Assembly: GCF_018326265.1 (NCBI RefSeq) | Contig: NZ_AP023360.1 | Span: forward strand, 3,029,501 to 3,093,500 | Direction of reading: 5' to 3' | DNA: 64,000 bases | Origin: Catellatospora sp. IY07-71 | GTDB lineage: Bacteria; Actinomycetota; Actinomycetes; Mycobacteriales; Micromonosporaceae | Part shown: positions 54,047-62,818 of the stretch, one piece after another | Layout of the letters: each line of letters starts with the position of its first letter | Numbering within the stretch: the stretch's first letter is position 1 | Notes under the pieces: generated by a model | The model's input: only the letters and a program-made list of their open reading frames with translations | What the model was told of the DNA's origin: nothing | Database searches by the model: none | Made by a program: the position numbers and the translations under genes

Positions 54047-54076
54047 AAGAAGGTGCCCTTCTTGACCCTGTGCAGG

Positions 54077-54358
54077 TCAGGCGCGCGGGGCGTCGGCTGC
54101 CTGCGCGGCTCGGTCGCGGGCTCGCCGGGCGGCCAGGCCGCGCAGCGCGGCGAGGCCGATGATCAGCCAGATCACGTTGAGCACGGCCGACGGCAGGGCG
54201 CGGTGGTAGAACGCGTTCACCGCGAGCGCCACCGAACCACCGAGGTTGAGCACCTGGTACACCGTCCCGGAGGTGATCCGCCCGCCGGACAGCAGCCCGT
54301 ACGCCAGCAGCAGCGCCGCCGCCCCGGCCCAGCCGATCACCTCGATGAGCAGGTCCAT
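54077..54358 (-). CDS. CBU_0592-like small membrane protein
   Basis: A 93-residue protein with three hydrophobic helices. It begins MDLLIEVIGWAGAAALLLAY and has LNLGGSVALAVNAFYHRALP with conserved polar residues, then VLNVIWLIIGLAAL. This matches the CBU_0592 family of unknown function. The start overlaps the cyclase stop as TGATG (ATG at 54358), so the pair is coupled. The C-terminus is Arg/Ala-rich and cytoplasmic. Confidence 0.82.
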   Translation of the reverse strand: MDLLIEVIGWAGAAALLLAYGLLSGGRITSGTVYQVLNLGGSVALAVNAFYHRALPSAVLNVIWLIIGLAALRGLAARRARDRAAQAADAPRA

Positions 54359-55269
54359 CACGGCACCACGGCGTACGCGCGCACCGGGAACGTGCCGAAG
54401 TCGCGGATCGGGGCGGGCACGGCGTGCAGGCGGGCGCCGTGCACGGGCACCGCGGACAGGTTGGTCAGGTGCTCCAGCACCGGCACACCCGCGCCGAGCA
54501 GGATGCTGTGCGCCGGCCGCTGCCCGCCCTCGGTCGAGTCGATGTTGACGCTGTCGATGCCGACCAGCCGCGCCCCGGCCGCGACCAGGTGCTTCGCCCC
54601 GTCCTCGGTCAGGAACGGGGCCGGGTTGCCGTACTCCGCGGTGCGCCAGTGCCGGTCCCAGCCGGTGTGCAGCAGCACCGCCTTACCCGCGACGTCGTAC
54701 GCGGCCAGCGCCTGCGCGGTGACGCCGCGCTCGGTCGCGCCCGTGAGCCGGACCACGGTCACGGGCAGGTCGGCCAGCGACTCCAGCGGCAGCCCGGCCA
54801 GGTCGACGCCGCCCTCGTAGCGGTGGAACGGCGCGTCGACGTACGTGCCCGTGTTGCCGACCATGCTGATCCGGCCGATGGAGAACTCGGTGCCCTCGGC
54901 GTACACGCCGCGCGAGGCCGCCCGGGTCAGGTGCTCGCCGAACTCCGGGCCGGGCAGCCCCGGATACGTGGTCATGCCCGCCTCGACGACGTGGCTGAGA
55001 TCGACCAGCCGCGCCGGGCGCCCTGCCGCCGCGCCGGACGGCCCGCCGCGCGAGCCCTTGTGCGCCTCCGCGAACACCTCGACCCCGGTCAGCTCGACCC
55101 GGTCGACCATCAGCAGGCCGAGGTGCGCGACGAACAGCCGGGCCAGCTCGTCCGTGCTCGCCTCCGGGCCGGGCACGTCCAGCCGGAAGCCCTGGACCTG
55201 CAGGCCACCACCGTTGAGGAAGGTCACGTCAGCGTCGAAGGACGCCCGGTACTCGGTCATGATCTCCAT
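54358..55269 (-). CDS. Cyclase-family (kynurenine-formamidase-like) hydrolase with an extra N-terminal domain
   Basis: A protein of about 303 residues. The first 80 residues (YRASFDADVTFLNGGGLQVQ...) form an additional beta-rich domain that I do not recognise. Residues about 85-300 are cyclase-like: VDLSHVVEAGMTTYPGLPGP, FSIGRISMVGNTGTYVDAPF and HRYEGGVDL. The metal motif HxGTHxDxPxH appears as NTGTYVDAPFH. Two of the usual His are replaced while Asp and the last His remain, as in some family members. It may act on a lactone or amide substrate. The ATG at 55269 follows GGGAAGG. It is divergent from a LysR gene. Confidence 0.85.
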   Translation of the reverse strand: MEIMTEYRASFDADVTFLNGGGLQVQGFRLDVPGPEASTDELARLFVAHLGLLMVDRVELTGVEVFAEAHKGSRGGPSGAAAGRPARLVDLSHVVEAGMTTYPGLPGPEFGEHLTRAASRGVYAEGTEFSIGRISMVGNTGTYVDAPFHRYEGGVDLAGLPLESLADLPVTVVRLTGATERGVTAQALAAYDVAGKAVLLHTGWDRHWRTAEYGNPAPFLTEDGAKHLVAAGARLVGIDSVNIDSTEGGQRPAHSILLGAGVPVLEHLTNLSAVPVHGARLHAVPAPIRDFGTFPVRAYAVVP

Positions 55270-55332
55270 CCTGGTGCCTTCCCGCATTCAGCACCAGCGA
55301 CGTTTCCTGTAGCCGGTATGTAGCCTGACTTA

Positions 55333-56232
55333 ATGCAGATCGACCCACGCCGCCTGGCCGTGCTGCGCGCGGTGGCCGACGCGGGAGGCGTGCTGGCCGC
55401 GGCGGCGGTGCTGCATCTGACCCCGTCGGCGGTGTCGCAGCACATCGCCCGTCTGGAGGCGGAGACCGGGGTGACCCTGCTCGACCGCGCACAGCTCGGC
55501 GGGCGGCGGGCCGCCGGGCTGACCCCGGCCGGACGCATGCTCGCCGGTCACGCCGCGCGGCTGGGCGAGGTGCTCGCCGCGGCCGAACACGACCTGGCCG
55601 CGTACACCGGGCAGGTCGCCGGGCCGGTGTCCGTCGGCGCGTTCCCGACCGCGATCCGCCACCTGCTGGTGCCCGCAGCGGCCGAGCTGGCCGTCACCGC
55701 GCCGAGCGTCTCAGTGCGCATCCGCCAGTTCGAGCCGGAGCCCGGCCGAGCCGCGCTCCGCACCGGCGAGCTGGACCTGCTCGTGGTGGAGGCGGACGCG
55801 GCCGACCCGATGCGCGCCCCGGCGGGCCTGGTGTCGACGAAGCTGCTCGACGACCCGTACCACTTCGCGGTCCCACGCACCTGGGGCCCGCTGAGCGACC
55901 TCGACGTGCTGCGCACCCGCCCCTGGGTCGACGGCGCACCCGGCTCCGCGGTCCGCCGCGTCATGGACCGCCTCTCCGCCCAGCACGGCCTACCCCTGAT
56001 CCGCCACCACGAATGCCTCGAATTCCCCGCAGCACTGTCCATAGTCGCCGCCGGCCTCGCCGCCGCCGTCGTCCCCGCCCTGGCCCTCCCCGCCCCCCAC
56101 CCCGAGATCCGCGTGATCCCCACCCCCCTCCCCGGCGCCCGCCGCCTCGAACTCCTCCACCGCCGCGGCCGCCACGAACCCACCCCCGCCGCCCGCCTCG
56201 TCGCCACCACCATCACCACCCACACCCCGTGA
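55333..56232 (+). CDS. LysR-family transcriptional regulator (divergent from cyclase gene)
   Basis: A 299-residue LysR protein. The winged helix is DPRRLAVLRAVADAGGVLAA with LTPSAVSQHIARLEAETGVT. The effector domain begins near VSVGAFPTAIRHLLVPAAAE. It is divergent from the cyclase/CBU_0592 pair with 63 nt between starts, in the classical LysR-target arrangement, so that pair is its likely target. The C-terminal third is extremely C-rich at the codon level (CCC/CAC runs) but the frame is intact. Confidence 0.92.
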   Translation: MQIDPRRLAVLRAVADAGGVLAAAAVLHLTPSAVSQHIARLEAETGVTLLDRAQLGGRRAAGLTPAGRMLAGHAARLGEVLAAAEHDLAAYTGQVAGPVSVGAFPTAIRHLLVPAAAELAVTAPSVSVRIRQFEPEPGRAALRTGELDLLVVEADAADPMRAPAGLVSTKLLDDPYHFAVPRTWGPLSDLDVLRTRPWVDGAPGSAVRRVMDRLSAQHGLPLIRHHECLEFPAALSIVAAGLAAAVVPALALPAPHPEIRVIPTPLPGARRLELLHRRGRHEPTPAARLVATTITTHTP

Positions 56233-56251
56233 CCGCGCCCCTCTCCCCGGG

Positions 56252-56320
56252 CGATCTTGCGCGGACTGTGGGTGCGACACGCCCACACCGGACATATCCC
56301 TAACACTTCGCGCAAGATCG
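56252..56320. repeat. Dispersed 69-nt element, family 2 (copy 3)
   Basis: CGATCTTGCG and CGCAAGATCG arms with GTGGGTGCGACACGC; the right inner block reads CTAACACTTC instead of GCAACAGTTC. It is located between convergent genes. Confidence 0.8.
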
Positions 56321-56346
56321 ACACGGGAGATCGGGCGGCGGCGGGG

Positions 56347-57753
56347 TCAGGTCAGGGTGTCGGCCAGGCGGGTGGCGAGCGGGGCGAGGGTTTGGTACGC
56401 GGGGGCGGAGAGCTTGCCGTCGGCGCGGAGGTCGTCGAGGCGGTCCAGGAGGTCCTCGGCCTTCTCGGCGGCGTCGTCGCCGTCCTTGCGCAGGCGCTTC
56501 TCGACGTCCTGGACCTTCTTGCGCAGGTCGGAGGCGTCCTTCGGGGCGATGCCGCCGGTGCGGGCCAGGCGGTCGATCTCGCGGCGGAGCAGATCGAGCT
56601 GATCCGTGGGGCGGGTGGACGCGAGGGGCGCGGCGGCAGGGGTGGCGGCGGTGGGCGGCTTGGAGGGGCCGGCCTGGGCGGTGGGCGGCGAGGGGGCGCC
56701 GAGCGCGTACACGATGAAGAACAGGCCCGCGACGATGGCGAGCACGCCGGTGGTGGCCCACACGACGGGGCGCAGCCAGCGGTCGGGCCGCTGCGGGGCC
56801 GGGCGCGCGGGGGCGACCCGGGCCGTCGGCGTGGGCGGCGGGGGCACCGCGGCGACACCGATGAGCGGGGCGGGCAGCCGTTCCCGGATGGTGCCGTGGT
56901 CGCCGGCCGTGTCGGGCAGGACGCCGCCGAGCAGGGGCGCGGTGGCGTCGAGCAGCGGGGCGGCGGCGGGATGCTCGCCTGCGGCGGCCAGCAGCGCGGC
57001 GGCCTCGTCGGCACCGGCCGGGCGTTCGCCGGGGTCGCGCGCGGTGAGCCGGGCGACGACCTCCGCGAGCGGCGCCGGGACCCCGAGCCGCGTCAGGTCC
57101 TCCTGCACTCCGGACAGCTCGCCGACCGCGCCGCGGCCCGCGAGCGGCGGCGCGCCGGTGAGCATCGCGTACAGGGTGCAGCCGAGCCCGAACAGGTCGG
57201 TGCGCGGGTCGACGGGGCCACCTGCGGCCTGCTCGGGCGCGGTGTAGCCGCGGGTGCCGGCGACCAGCGACGGGTACGCGGCCTCCTGCCAGGCGGCGAT
57301 GCCGAAGTCGCACACCTTGACCAGCCCGCTCGTGGACAGCAGCAGGTTGGCGGGGGTGATGTCGCGGTGCACCATGCCCGCCGCGTGGGCCGCGGCCAGG
57401 GCGGCGCAGGTCTGCAGCGCGACGTCGACGGCCTGTGCCCGGGGCAGCGGGCCGTCCTGGAGCACGGCGGACACGCTGGGCCCGTCGACCAGCTCCATCA
57501 CCACGTACGCCTCGTCGGCCTCCAGCGCGACGTCGTAGACGGCGACGATGTGCGGGTGGGGCAGCGCGGCGACGGCCTGTGCCTCGCGCCAGAAGCGCTG
57601 GCGCATGGCGGCGTCGGCGAACCGCGCCGGATCCAGGATCTTGATCGCGACGGGACGCTGCAACCGCAGGTCGTAGCCGCGCCAGACGGTGGCCATGCCG
57701 CCGTGGCCGACCTCCTCGTCCACGCGGTAGCGCCCGCCCAGCATCCTGCTCAC
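56347..57753 (-). CDS. Membrane Ser/Thr protein kinase (Hanks type)
   Basis: A 468-residue eukaryotic-type kinase. The Gly loop is VGHGGMATVWRG, the ATP-binding Lys is K38 (VAIKIL), the catalytic loop is HRDITPANLL (129-138) and DFG is at 149-151. APEQAAGGPVDPRTDLFGLG holds the APE-like motif. A juxtamembrane Pro-rich segment and one transmembrane helix (about 327-350) follow. The extracytoplasmic tail has a coiled coil (LLRREIDRLARTGG, VQDVEKRLRKDGDD). The C-terminal sensor lacks PASTA repeats. Its signal and targets are unknown. Confidence 0.94.
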   Translation of the reverse strand: MSRMLGGRYRVDEEVGHGGMATVWRGYDLRLQRPVAIKILDPARFADAAMRQRFWREAQAVAALPHPHIVAVYDVALEADEAYVVMELVDGPSVSAVLQDGPLPRAQAVDVALQTCAALAAAHAAGMVHRDITPANLLLSTSGLVKVCDFGIAAWQEAAYPSLVAGTRGYTAPEQAAGGPVDPRTDLFGLGCTLYAMLTGAPPLAGRGAVGELSGVQEDLTRLGVPAPLAEVVARLTARDPGERPAGADEAAALLAAAGEHPAAAPLLDATAPLLGGVLPDTAGDHGTIRERLPAPLIGVAAVPPPPTPTARVAPARPAPQRPDRWLRPVVWATTGVLAIVAGLFFIVYALGAPSPPTAQAGPSKPPTAATPAAAPLASTRPTDQLDLLRREIDRLARTGGIAPKDASDLRKKVQDVEKRLRKDGDDAAEKAEDLLDRLDDLRADGKLSAPAYQTLAPLATRLADTLT

Positions 57754-57911
57754 CCCGTCCGCCTACCCGCCCGCCACCGGCCTAAACACGATCACGCACG
57801 GCGAGGTTTATGCCGATCTTGGGAAGCGTTTAAGGTCTCCACAAGGGACTTCTCGTTAGCGTTCGGTCATCGCCGCACCGCGCGGCCGACGGCAGAACGG
57901 AGTGCCCATCC

Positions 57912-58712
57912 ATGCGAAGACTCGTCGCCTATCCGCTCGCGGCGCTGGGTTTCGTGGCCGCGTCCCTGACCTTCGCGTCGCCGGCCGCCGCGCACGGTTA
58001 CGTGTCCTCCCCGCCGAGCCGCCAGGCGCTGTGCGCGTCGGGCAGGGTGAGCGACTGCGGGCCGATCCAGTACGAGCCGCAGAGCGTCGAGGGCCCCAAG
58101 GGCCAGCGCAACTGCCACGGTGGCCTGAGCCAGTTCGCCGTGCTGAACGACGACGGCCGCAACTGGCCGGCGACCTCGGTCGGCACGTCGGTGACGTTCA
58201 ACTGGGTGCTCACCGCCCGGCACTCCACCAGCAGCTGGGAGTACTGGATCGGCGACCGCCGCGTCGCCTTCTTCGAGGACGGCGGCAGGCAGCCGAACGC
58301 GACCGTGTCGCACCAGGTGAGCCTGGCCGGGTTCAGCGGGCGGCAGAAGCTGCTCGCGATCTGGAACATCGGCGACACCCCGATGGCCTTCTACAACTGC
58401 GTCGACCTGCAGATCGGCGGCGGTGGCGGCAACCCGGCGCCGTCGCCCTCGCCCAGCGCCCGGCCCACCCCGCGTCCCTCGGCGTCGCCGAGCGTGCGGC
58501 CCAGCGCCCGGCCCTCGGCGTCGCCGACCGCGGTGCCGCCCCGGCCCACCCCGCCGTCCGCCCCGGCGGGGGAGTGGGCGCCGGGCACCACGTACCGGAC
58601 CGGCGACGAGGTGACCTACCAGGGCGTGCGCTACCGCTGCCGGCAGGCGCACACCTCGATCGTCACCTGGGAGCCGTCGTACTACACGCTCGCGCTCTGG
58701 CTGCCGATCTGA
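57912..58712 (+). CDS. Secreted AA10 lytic polysaccharide monooxygenase with CBM5/12
   Basis: A 266-residue secreted copper enzyme. The signal peptide is residues 1-27. The mature protein begins with the histidine-brace H28 (HGYVSSPPSRQALC); the second copper His is H104 in TARHSTSSWEYW. AFYNCVDL ends the catalytic domain near residue 166. A Ser/Pro-rich linker (about 172-220) leads to a CBM5/12 (about 221-266, WAPGTTYRTGDEVTYQGVRY... LALWLPI). It oxidatively cleaves crystalline chitin or cellulose; the CBM5/12 favours chitin. It is divergent from the kinase gene. Confidence 0.94.
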   Translation: MRRLVAYPLAALGFVAASLTFASPAAAHGYVSSPPSRQALCASGRVSDCGPIQYEPQSVEGPKGQRNCHGGLSQFAVLNDDGRNWPATSVGTSVTFNWVLTARHSTSSWEYWIGDRRVAFFEDGGRQPNATVSHQVSLAGFSGRQKLLAIWNIGDTPMAFYNCVDLQIGGGGGNPAPSPSPSARPTPRPSASPSVRPSARPSASPTAVPPRPTPPSAPAGEWAPGTTYRTGDEVTYQGVRYRCRQAHTSIVTWEPSYYTLALWLPI

Positions 58713-58783
58713 TGTCAGGCCCCGGCGGGCCGTACCACCAGGCGGCCCGCCGGTTCATCCCCGTCCCGGACAGGACAGTGCCC

Positions 58784-59383
58784 ATGAGAAAGCTCCGTTA
58801 CGCCGCGGTCGCGCTGGCCGCCGCGCTGCTGGCCGGCTGCGGCTCGGCCGCGCCCGAGCCCGTGGTCCCCGCGGCGGTGGCGCAGACGGCGCCGCCCACC
58901 GCCGAGGCCCGGTACAACGACGTCGACGTGGCGTTCCTGCAGATGATGGTCGCCCACCACGGCCAGACGCTGGAGATCCTCAAGCTGGCCCGCACCCGGG
59001 GCACCGACGAGCGGGTGGCGCTGCTGGCCGCGGCGATCGAGGCCACCCAGCAGACCGAGCTGGAGGTCATGAAGGGCTGGCTGGCCGGCTGGGGCGAGCC
59101 GCTGACCGGCTCGGCGTCGCACGCGGCGCACGCCTCGCCCGCCGCCGACGGGGCGCTGCCGATCACCGCCGCCGACGAGATGGCGTCGCTGCGCAAGGCG
59201 AGCAAGGCGCAGTTCCAGATCACGTTCCTGAACGTCCTGATCGGCCATCAGCACAACGCGATCGAGATGGCCCGCACGGAGGCCGGCGGCGGTGTCAACC
59301 CGCAGGCCAAGGACCTCGCCAACCGGATCGACCGGTCCCGAACCGAGCAGATCAAGCAGCTGCTCGCCATGGTCGCCGGCTGA
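58784..59383 (+). CDS. DUF305 lipoprotein
   Basis: A 199-residue exported protein with the lipobox LLAGC at residue 18. The DUF305 core follows: FLQMMVAHHGQTLEILKLAR, EVMKGWLAGWGE, and the second helical pair FLNVLIGHQHNAIEMARTEA. The paired MVAHHxQ and IGHQHNAI His motifs form the ferritin-like four-helix bundle of the family, probably metal binding. The role is unknown; some members occur with copper proteins, and the AA10 copper enzyme lies 71 nt upstream on the same strand. Confidence 0.9.
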   Translation: MRKLRYAAVALAAALLAGCGSAAPEPVVPAAVAQTAPPTAEARYNDVDVAFLQMMVAHHGQTLEILKLARTRGTDERVALLAAAIEATQQTELEVMKGWLAGWGEPLTGSASHAAHASPAADGALPITAADEMASLRKASKAQFQITFLNVLIGHQHNAIEMARTEAGGGVNPQAKDLANRIDRSRTEQIKQLLAMVAG

Positions 59384-59388
59384 GCGAG

Positions 59389-59435
59389 CCGGGCTCCGCC
59401 CACGCGTCCTCTCCCTTCGCGTGGGCGGAGCCCGG
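59389..59435 (+). terminator. Hairpin terminator after the DUF305 gene
   Basis: CCGGGCTCCGCCCACGCG (59389-59406) pairs exactly with CGCGTGGGCGGAGCCCGG (59418-59435) around an 11-nt loop, 5 nt after the stop codon. Confidence 0.88.
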
Positions 59436-59456
59436 TCCGTACGCCCCCATGAAGTC

Positions 59457-59469
59457 ATCAACCGTTGAT
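59457..59469. promoter_or_regulatory. Putative operator ATCAAC-C-GTTGAT
   Basis: A perfect 13-bp dyad ATCAACCGTTGAT sits in an AT-rich patch 55 nt upstream of the methyltransferase start. MarR-family operators often have this ATCAA-n-TTGAT form. No regulator gene lies adjacent. Confidence 0.5.
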
Positions 59470-59524
59470 ATGATTGACCTTCGTCTCTGGACGACAGCTC
59501 GGCCACATCACGGGAGGATGCGCC

Positions 59525-60421
59525 ATGAACACCCAGACCCTGCCCGGTTTCGTCACGGCAGACCTCGGCCAGGCCGTGGGCGCCTACTACGACCGGACCG
59601 CCGACCTCTACGCGCAGCTGTGGGGCGACGACATCCACCTCGGCTACTGGGACGCGGGCGAGCGCCCCGCCACCGCCGCCGACCGGGCCGCCGCCACCGA
59701 GCGGCTGATCCGGGAGCTGGTCGCGTTCGCCGGGATCACGCCCGGGTCGCGGGTGCTCGACGTCGGCTGCGGCCACGGCGGCCCGGCGCTGTACCTGGCC
59801 GGGCGGCTGGGCTGCGAGATCGACGGGATCACGCTCAGCGGCGAACAGGTCGGCCGGGCCACGGCGCGGGCGGCCGAGGAGGGCCTGTCCGGGCGGACCG
59901 GGTTCCGGGTGGCCGACGTGCTCGGCGGCGGCATCGCCGAGGGGGCGTACGACGTGGTGTGGGCGATGGAGAGCCTCATGCACATCCCCGACCGGCCCGC
60001 GTTCTTCGAGGTGGCGCTGCGGGCGCTGCGGCCGGGTGGGGTGCTGGCCCTCAACACCTGGGCGGTACGCGAGGGCGCGCTGGACGCGGCCGAGTCCGAC
60101 CTGGTGCGCCGCATCCTGCACAACCAGGTGCTGCCCAGCCTCGATTCGATCGAGGCGCACCGGCGCATGGCCGAGGCCGCCGGGTTCGCGCAGGTGCGCA
60201 CCGCCGACTGGACCACGCAGACCGCCGGCTCCTGGGATCTCGAGTTCGCGCAGCTGGAGCAGCCCGCGGGCGGCCGCGCGCACATGATGCGGCTGGCCCG
60301 GCAGCGCGGCGCGGAGGTGCTGCGCTTCTTCGCCGCCGTGCCGCTGATGCACAAGGGATTCACCACGGGGGTCATCACCTGCGGCGCGCTCACGGCGGTC
60401 AAGCCCGGCGCGGCGAGGTAG
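59525..60421 (+). CDS. Class I SAM-dependent small-molecule methyltransferase
   Basis: A 298-residue methyltransferase. Motif I is VLDVGCGHGGPALYLA, then GITLSGEQVGRATARAAEEG and VWAMESLMHIPDRPAFFEVA. It resembles the tocopherol/sarcosine/antibiotic O-methyltransferase and cyclopropane-synthase-like group that starts with a YYDRTADLYAQLWGDDIHLGYW cap (tested in two parts: YYDRTADLYAQLWG, DDIHLGYW). The substrate is unknown. The ATG at 59525 follows GGGAGG. It is followed after 9 nt by another SAM-fold gene, so they form an operon. Confidence 0.88.
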   Translation: MNTQTLPGFVTADLGQAVGAYYDRTADLYAQLWGDDIHLGYWDAGERPATAADRAAATERLIRELVAFAGITPGSRVLDVGCGHGGPALYLAGRLGCEIDGITLSGEQVGRATARAAEEGLSGRTGFRVADVLGGGIAEGAYDVVWAMESLMHIPDRPAFFEVALRALRPGGVLALNTWAVREGALDAAESDLVRRILHNQVLPSLDSIEAHRRMAEAAGFAQVRTADWTTQTAGSWDLEFAQLEQPAGGRAHMMRLARQRGAEVLRFFAAVPLMHKGFTTGVITCGALTAVKPGAAR

Positions 60422-60430
60422 CCTGCCGGG

Positions 60431-61099
60431 ATGGATTCCGGCGCGGTCACCGTCGCGCGCACCGGCACCGTACGCGGTGAGCTGGTGCTGCGGGAGAGCG
60501 GCGGGCACTACGAGGTGATCAGCAACGGGGTGTTCCTGATGGACACCCGCGCGGGGGAGTCGGAGCGGCTGCTGGTGCGCGCCGCGCTGGACGCGGTGCC
60601 GCCCGGCTCCCGGCTGCTGATCGGCGGGCTGGGCGTGGGCTTCTCGCTCGCCGAGGCCGCCGCGTCGCCGCGCCCCGCCGAGATCGTCGTCGTCGAGATC
60701 GAGCCCGCGCTGGTCGGCTGGCACCGCGGGCCGCTGGGCCGGTTCAGCGCCGGTGCGCTGGACGACCCACGGGTGCGGGTGGTCACCGCGGACATCGTGA
60801 CCTGGCTGGCCGGCACCGCCGAGCGGTTCGACGCGATCTGCCTGGACGTCGACAACGGCCCGGACTGGACCGTGTTCGACACCAACGCGCGGCTCTACGG
60901 CGGGGACGGGCTGGCGCTGCTGCGCGCCCGGCTGGCGCCCGGCGGGGTGCTCGCGGTCTGGAGCGCGTCGGCGTCCCCGGCGTACGCCGCGCGCCTGGCC
61001 GAGGCCGTAGGCCCCGTGCGGATGCTGGCGGTCGAGGTGGCGCGGGGTGAACCGGACGTGGTCTACCTGGCCCGGAACAAAGCCGAAGATCCGGTGTAA
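60431..61099 (+). CDS. Spermidine-synthase-like (methyltransferase-fold) protein
   Basis: A 222-residue Rossmann protein. An N-terminal beta-hairpin region (GELVLRESGGHYEVISNGVF) precedes the nucleotide motif LLIGGLGVGFSLAEAAASPR. EIVVVEIEPALVGWHR and AICLDVDNGPDWTVFDTNAR are typical of bacterial spermidine-synthase-like proteins of uncertain activity. The canonical GGGDG of true aminopropyltransferases is absent (GGLGVG). It lies 9 nt after the methyltransferase and is probably co-transcribed. Confidence 0.83.
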   Translation: MDSGAVTVARTGTVRGELVLRESGGHYEVISNGVFLMDTRAGESERLLVRAALDAVPPGSRLLIGGLGVGFSLAEAAASPRPAEIVVVEIEPALVGWHRGPLGRFSAGALDDPRVRVVTADIVTWLAGTAERFDAICLDVDNGPDWTVFDTNARLYGGDGLALLRARLAPGGVLAVWSASASPAYAARLAEAVGPVRMLAVEVARGEPDVVYLARNKAEDPV

Positions 61100-61159
61100 G
61101 AAACAGGGGCCGGTGCGCACTACCCGGTGACGGCATGAGCTACGTCCGAGGGAGCACCA

Positions 61160-61714
61160 GTGACACCAGACCCAGCCGCGCGGCTCACCGCGCTGTACGA
61201 ACGACATCACCGGCAGGTGTACGCCTACGCGGTCAGCCGCGCCGGCCGCCCGCTGGCCGACGACGTGGTCAGCGAGACGTTCCTGGTCGCCTGGCGGCGG
61301 CTGGCCGACGTGCCCGCGCAGGCGCTGCCCTGGCTGCTCGGCGTGGCCCGCAACGTCATGCTCGAGCGCCACCGCGACCAGGCGCGGCAGGCCGGGCTGG
61401 CCGAGGAGATGGCCCGCTGGATCCGCGAGGCCGACGACGTCGCCGACGGAGTCACCGAGCGCGCGGCGACCCTGGCCGCGCTGGCCTGGCTGCCCGATCG
61501 CGACCGGGAGATCCTGACGCTCACCGCCTGGCACGGCCTGTCCACGGGGCAGGCCGCGCAGGTCCTCGGCTGCTCCCGCGCCACCTTCCTGGTCCGCCTG
61601 CACCGTGCCCGCAAGAGGTTCACGCAGGTAACCTCCGTCCAGTCCGCCGTCGCCCCCAGCCCTTCCACCACCAGGAGAGTCACCGATGGACAACGTGTCG
61701 CAGCGGCTGGCTGA
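61160..61714 (+). CDS. ECF sigma factor
   Basis: A 184-residue sigma-70 ECF factor. Region 2 is LYERHHRQVYAYAVSRAGRP, LADDVVSETFLVAWRRLADV and LPWLLGVARNVMLE. Region 4 is LAALAWLPDRDREILTLTAW with LSTGQAAQVLGCSRATFLVR. It starts at GTG 61160 after GAGGGAG. It overlaps the next gene by 29 nt, so the two proteins are coupled; the partner is a transmembrane CU044_5270-type protein, probably serving as its modulator. Confidence 0.92.
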   Translation: MTPDPAARLTALYERHHRQVYAYAVSRAGRPLADDVVSETFLVAWRRLADVPAQALPWLLGVARNVMLERHRDQARQAGLAEEMARWIREADDVADGVTERAATLAALAWLPDRDREILTLTAWHGLSTGQAAQVLGCSRATFLVRLHRARKRFTQVTSVQSAVAPSPSTTRRVTDGQRVAAAG

Positions 61715-62771
61715 GGTGCGCCCCGCCGCGCTCGACGGCGATCCGGCCGCCGTCGACCTCGCCGCCATCACCGCCCACCCGCAGCCCGGCCCGCGCCGCA
61801 GCGCACCCCGGCGCAGCCTCGTGCTCGCCGCGACCGCGTTCGCCGCCGCCGTGGCGATCGCCGGGCTCAACCAGCTCACCCACCCCGCGGGCAACCCCGC
61901 CCCGGGCCCGGGCCAGGTGCCCGGCGCCACCGGCCCGGCCGACGCGCGGCAGGTGCTGCTGGTGGCGGCCGAGCGTGCCGCGCTGCAGGGCGACGGCACC
62001 GACCGCTACTGGCACGTGACCTCGCAGCTTGGCAACCGCTACGACGTCGGCGGGTACTTCGTGCTCGGCCGCACTGAGATCGAGGAGTGGCTGCCCACCT
62101 TCGCCGGTGGGCAGGTGGTCAAGTGCGGCACCTCGCTCGGCGCCGAGCCCGCCTCCGACGCCGACGTGGCCGCCTGGAAGGCCGCCGGCTCGCCGTCGAC
62201 CTGGACCAGCCGCCCGCCCGGCGGCGCGACCGGCCCCGGCCGGGAACTCGCGGCCGCGCCCGGTCAGCGCAAGTGCGGCGCCGGCCCGGAGAAGACGTAC
62301 CAGCTCGGCGGCGCCGACCTCGCGCCCGCGCAGGTGCTGGAGCTGCCCGCCGACCCGGCGGCGCTGAAGGAGATGATCCTGAGCAGCGACGCGGCCCAGC
62401 GCGCCGGCGGGGGTTACCAGCCGCAGGACCTCGGCCGTTACCAGAGCGAGGTGCTGTTCTCCGCCGCGGTCGAGCTGCTGCTGCGGCTGCCGGTCAGCGC
62501 CCAGGTCCGCAGCGCGGCCTACACGATGCTCGCCGACCTGCCGGGCGTCACCATGTCCGCGCAGGCCACGGACCAGCTCGGTCGGCCCGGAGCCGGGGTG
62601 GAGTACACGTTCCGCAACGCCGACGGCTCCGACCAGACGACGCGACTGATCGTCGACCTCACCACCGGCGCCATGCTGGCCGAGGAGCACCGCGAGGCGG
62701 GCACCACCGCGCTGCGCTACTACGTCGTGGTCACCGAGACGGGGTTCGCCCCCGAGGCCCCCGCCGTCTGA
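61686..62771 (+). CDS. CU044_5270-family transmembrane protein (sigma-factor partner)
   Basis: A 361-residue protein. A short cytoplasmic N-terminus (1-40) has MDNVSQRLAEVRPAALDGD, one membrane helix is at about 44-62, and an extracytoplasmic domain of about 290 residues follows. That domain contains YWHVTSQLGNRYDVGG, AAYTMLADLPGVTMSAQATD and DLTTGAMLAEEHREAG near the C-terminus. This is the CU044_5270 pattern, commonly next to ECF sigma genes, where it is presumed to act like an anti-sigma or sensor. It lacks a zinc-binding ZAS motif. It ends at a hairpin terminator. Confidence 0.87.
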   Translation: MDNVSQRLAEVRPAALDGDPAAVDLAAITAHPQPGPRRSAPRRSLVLAATAFAAAVAIAGLNQLTHPAGNPAPGPGQVPGATGPADARQVLLVAAERAALQGDGTDRYWHVTSQLGNRYDVGGYFVLGRTEIEEWLPTFAGGQVVKCGTSLGAEPASDADVAAWKAAGSPSTWTSRPPGGATGPGRELAAAPGQRKCGAGPEKTYQLGGADLAPAQVLELPADPAALKEMILSSDAAQRAGGGYQPQDLGRYQSEVLFSAAVELLLRLPVSAQVRSAAYTMLADLPGVTMSAQATDQLGRPGAGVEYTFRNADGSDQTTRLIVDLTTGAMLAEEHREAGTTALRYYVVVTETGFAPEAPAV

Positions 62772-62818
62772 CCGCTCGAGTCCGGGCGAGTCGGAAAGGG
62801 CCGCCTGTCCCGCCCGTG

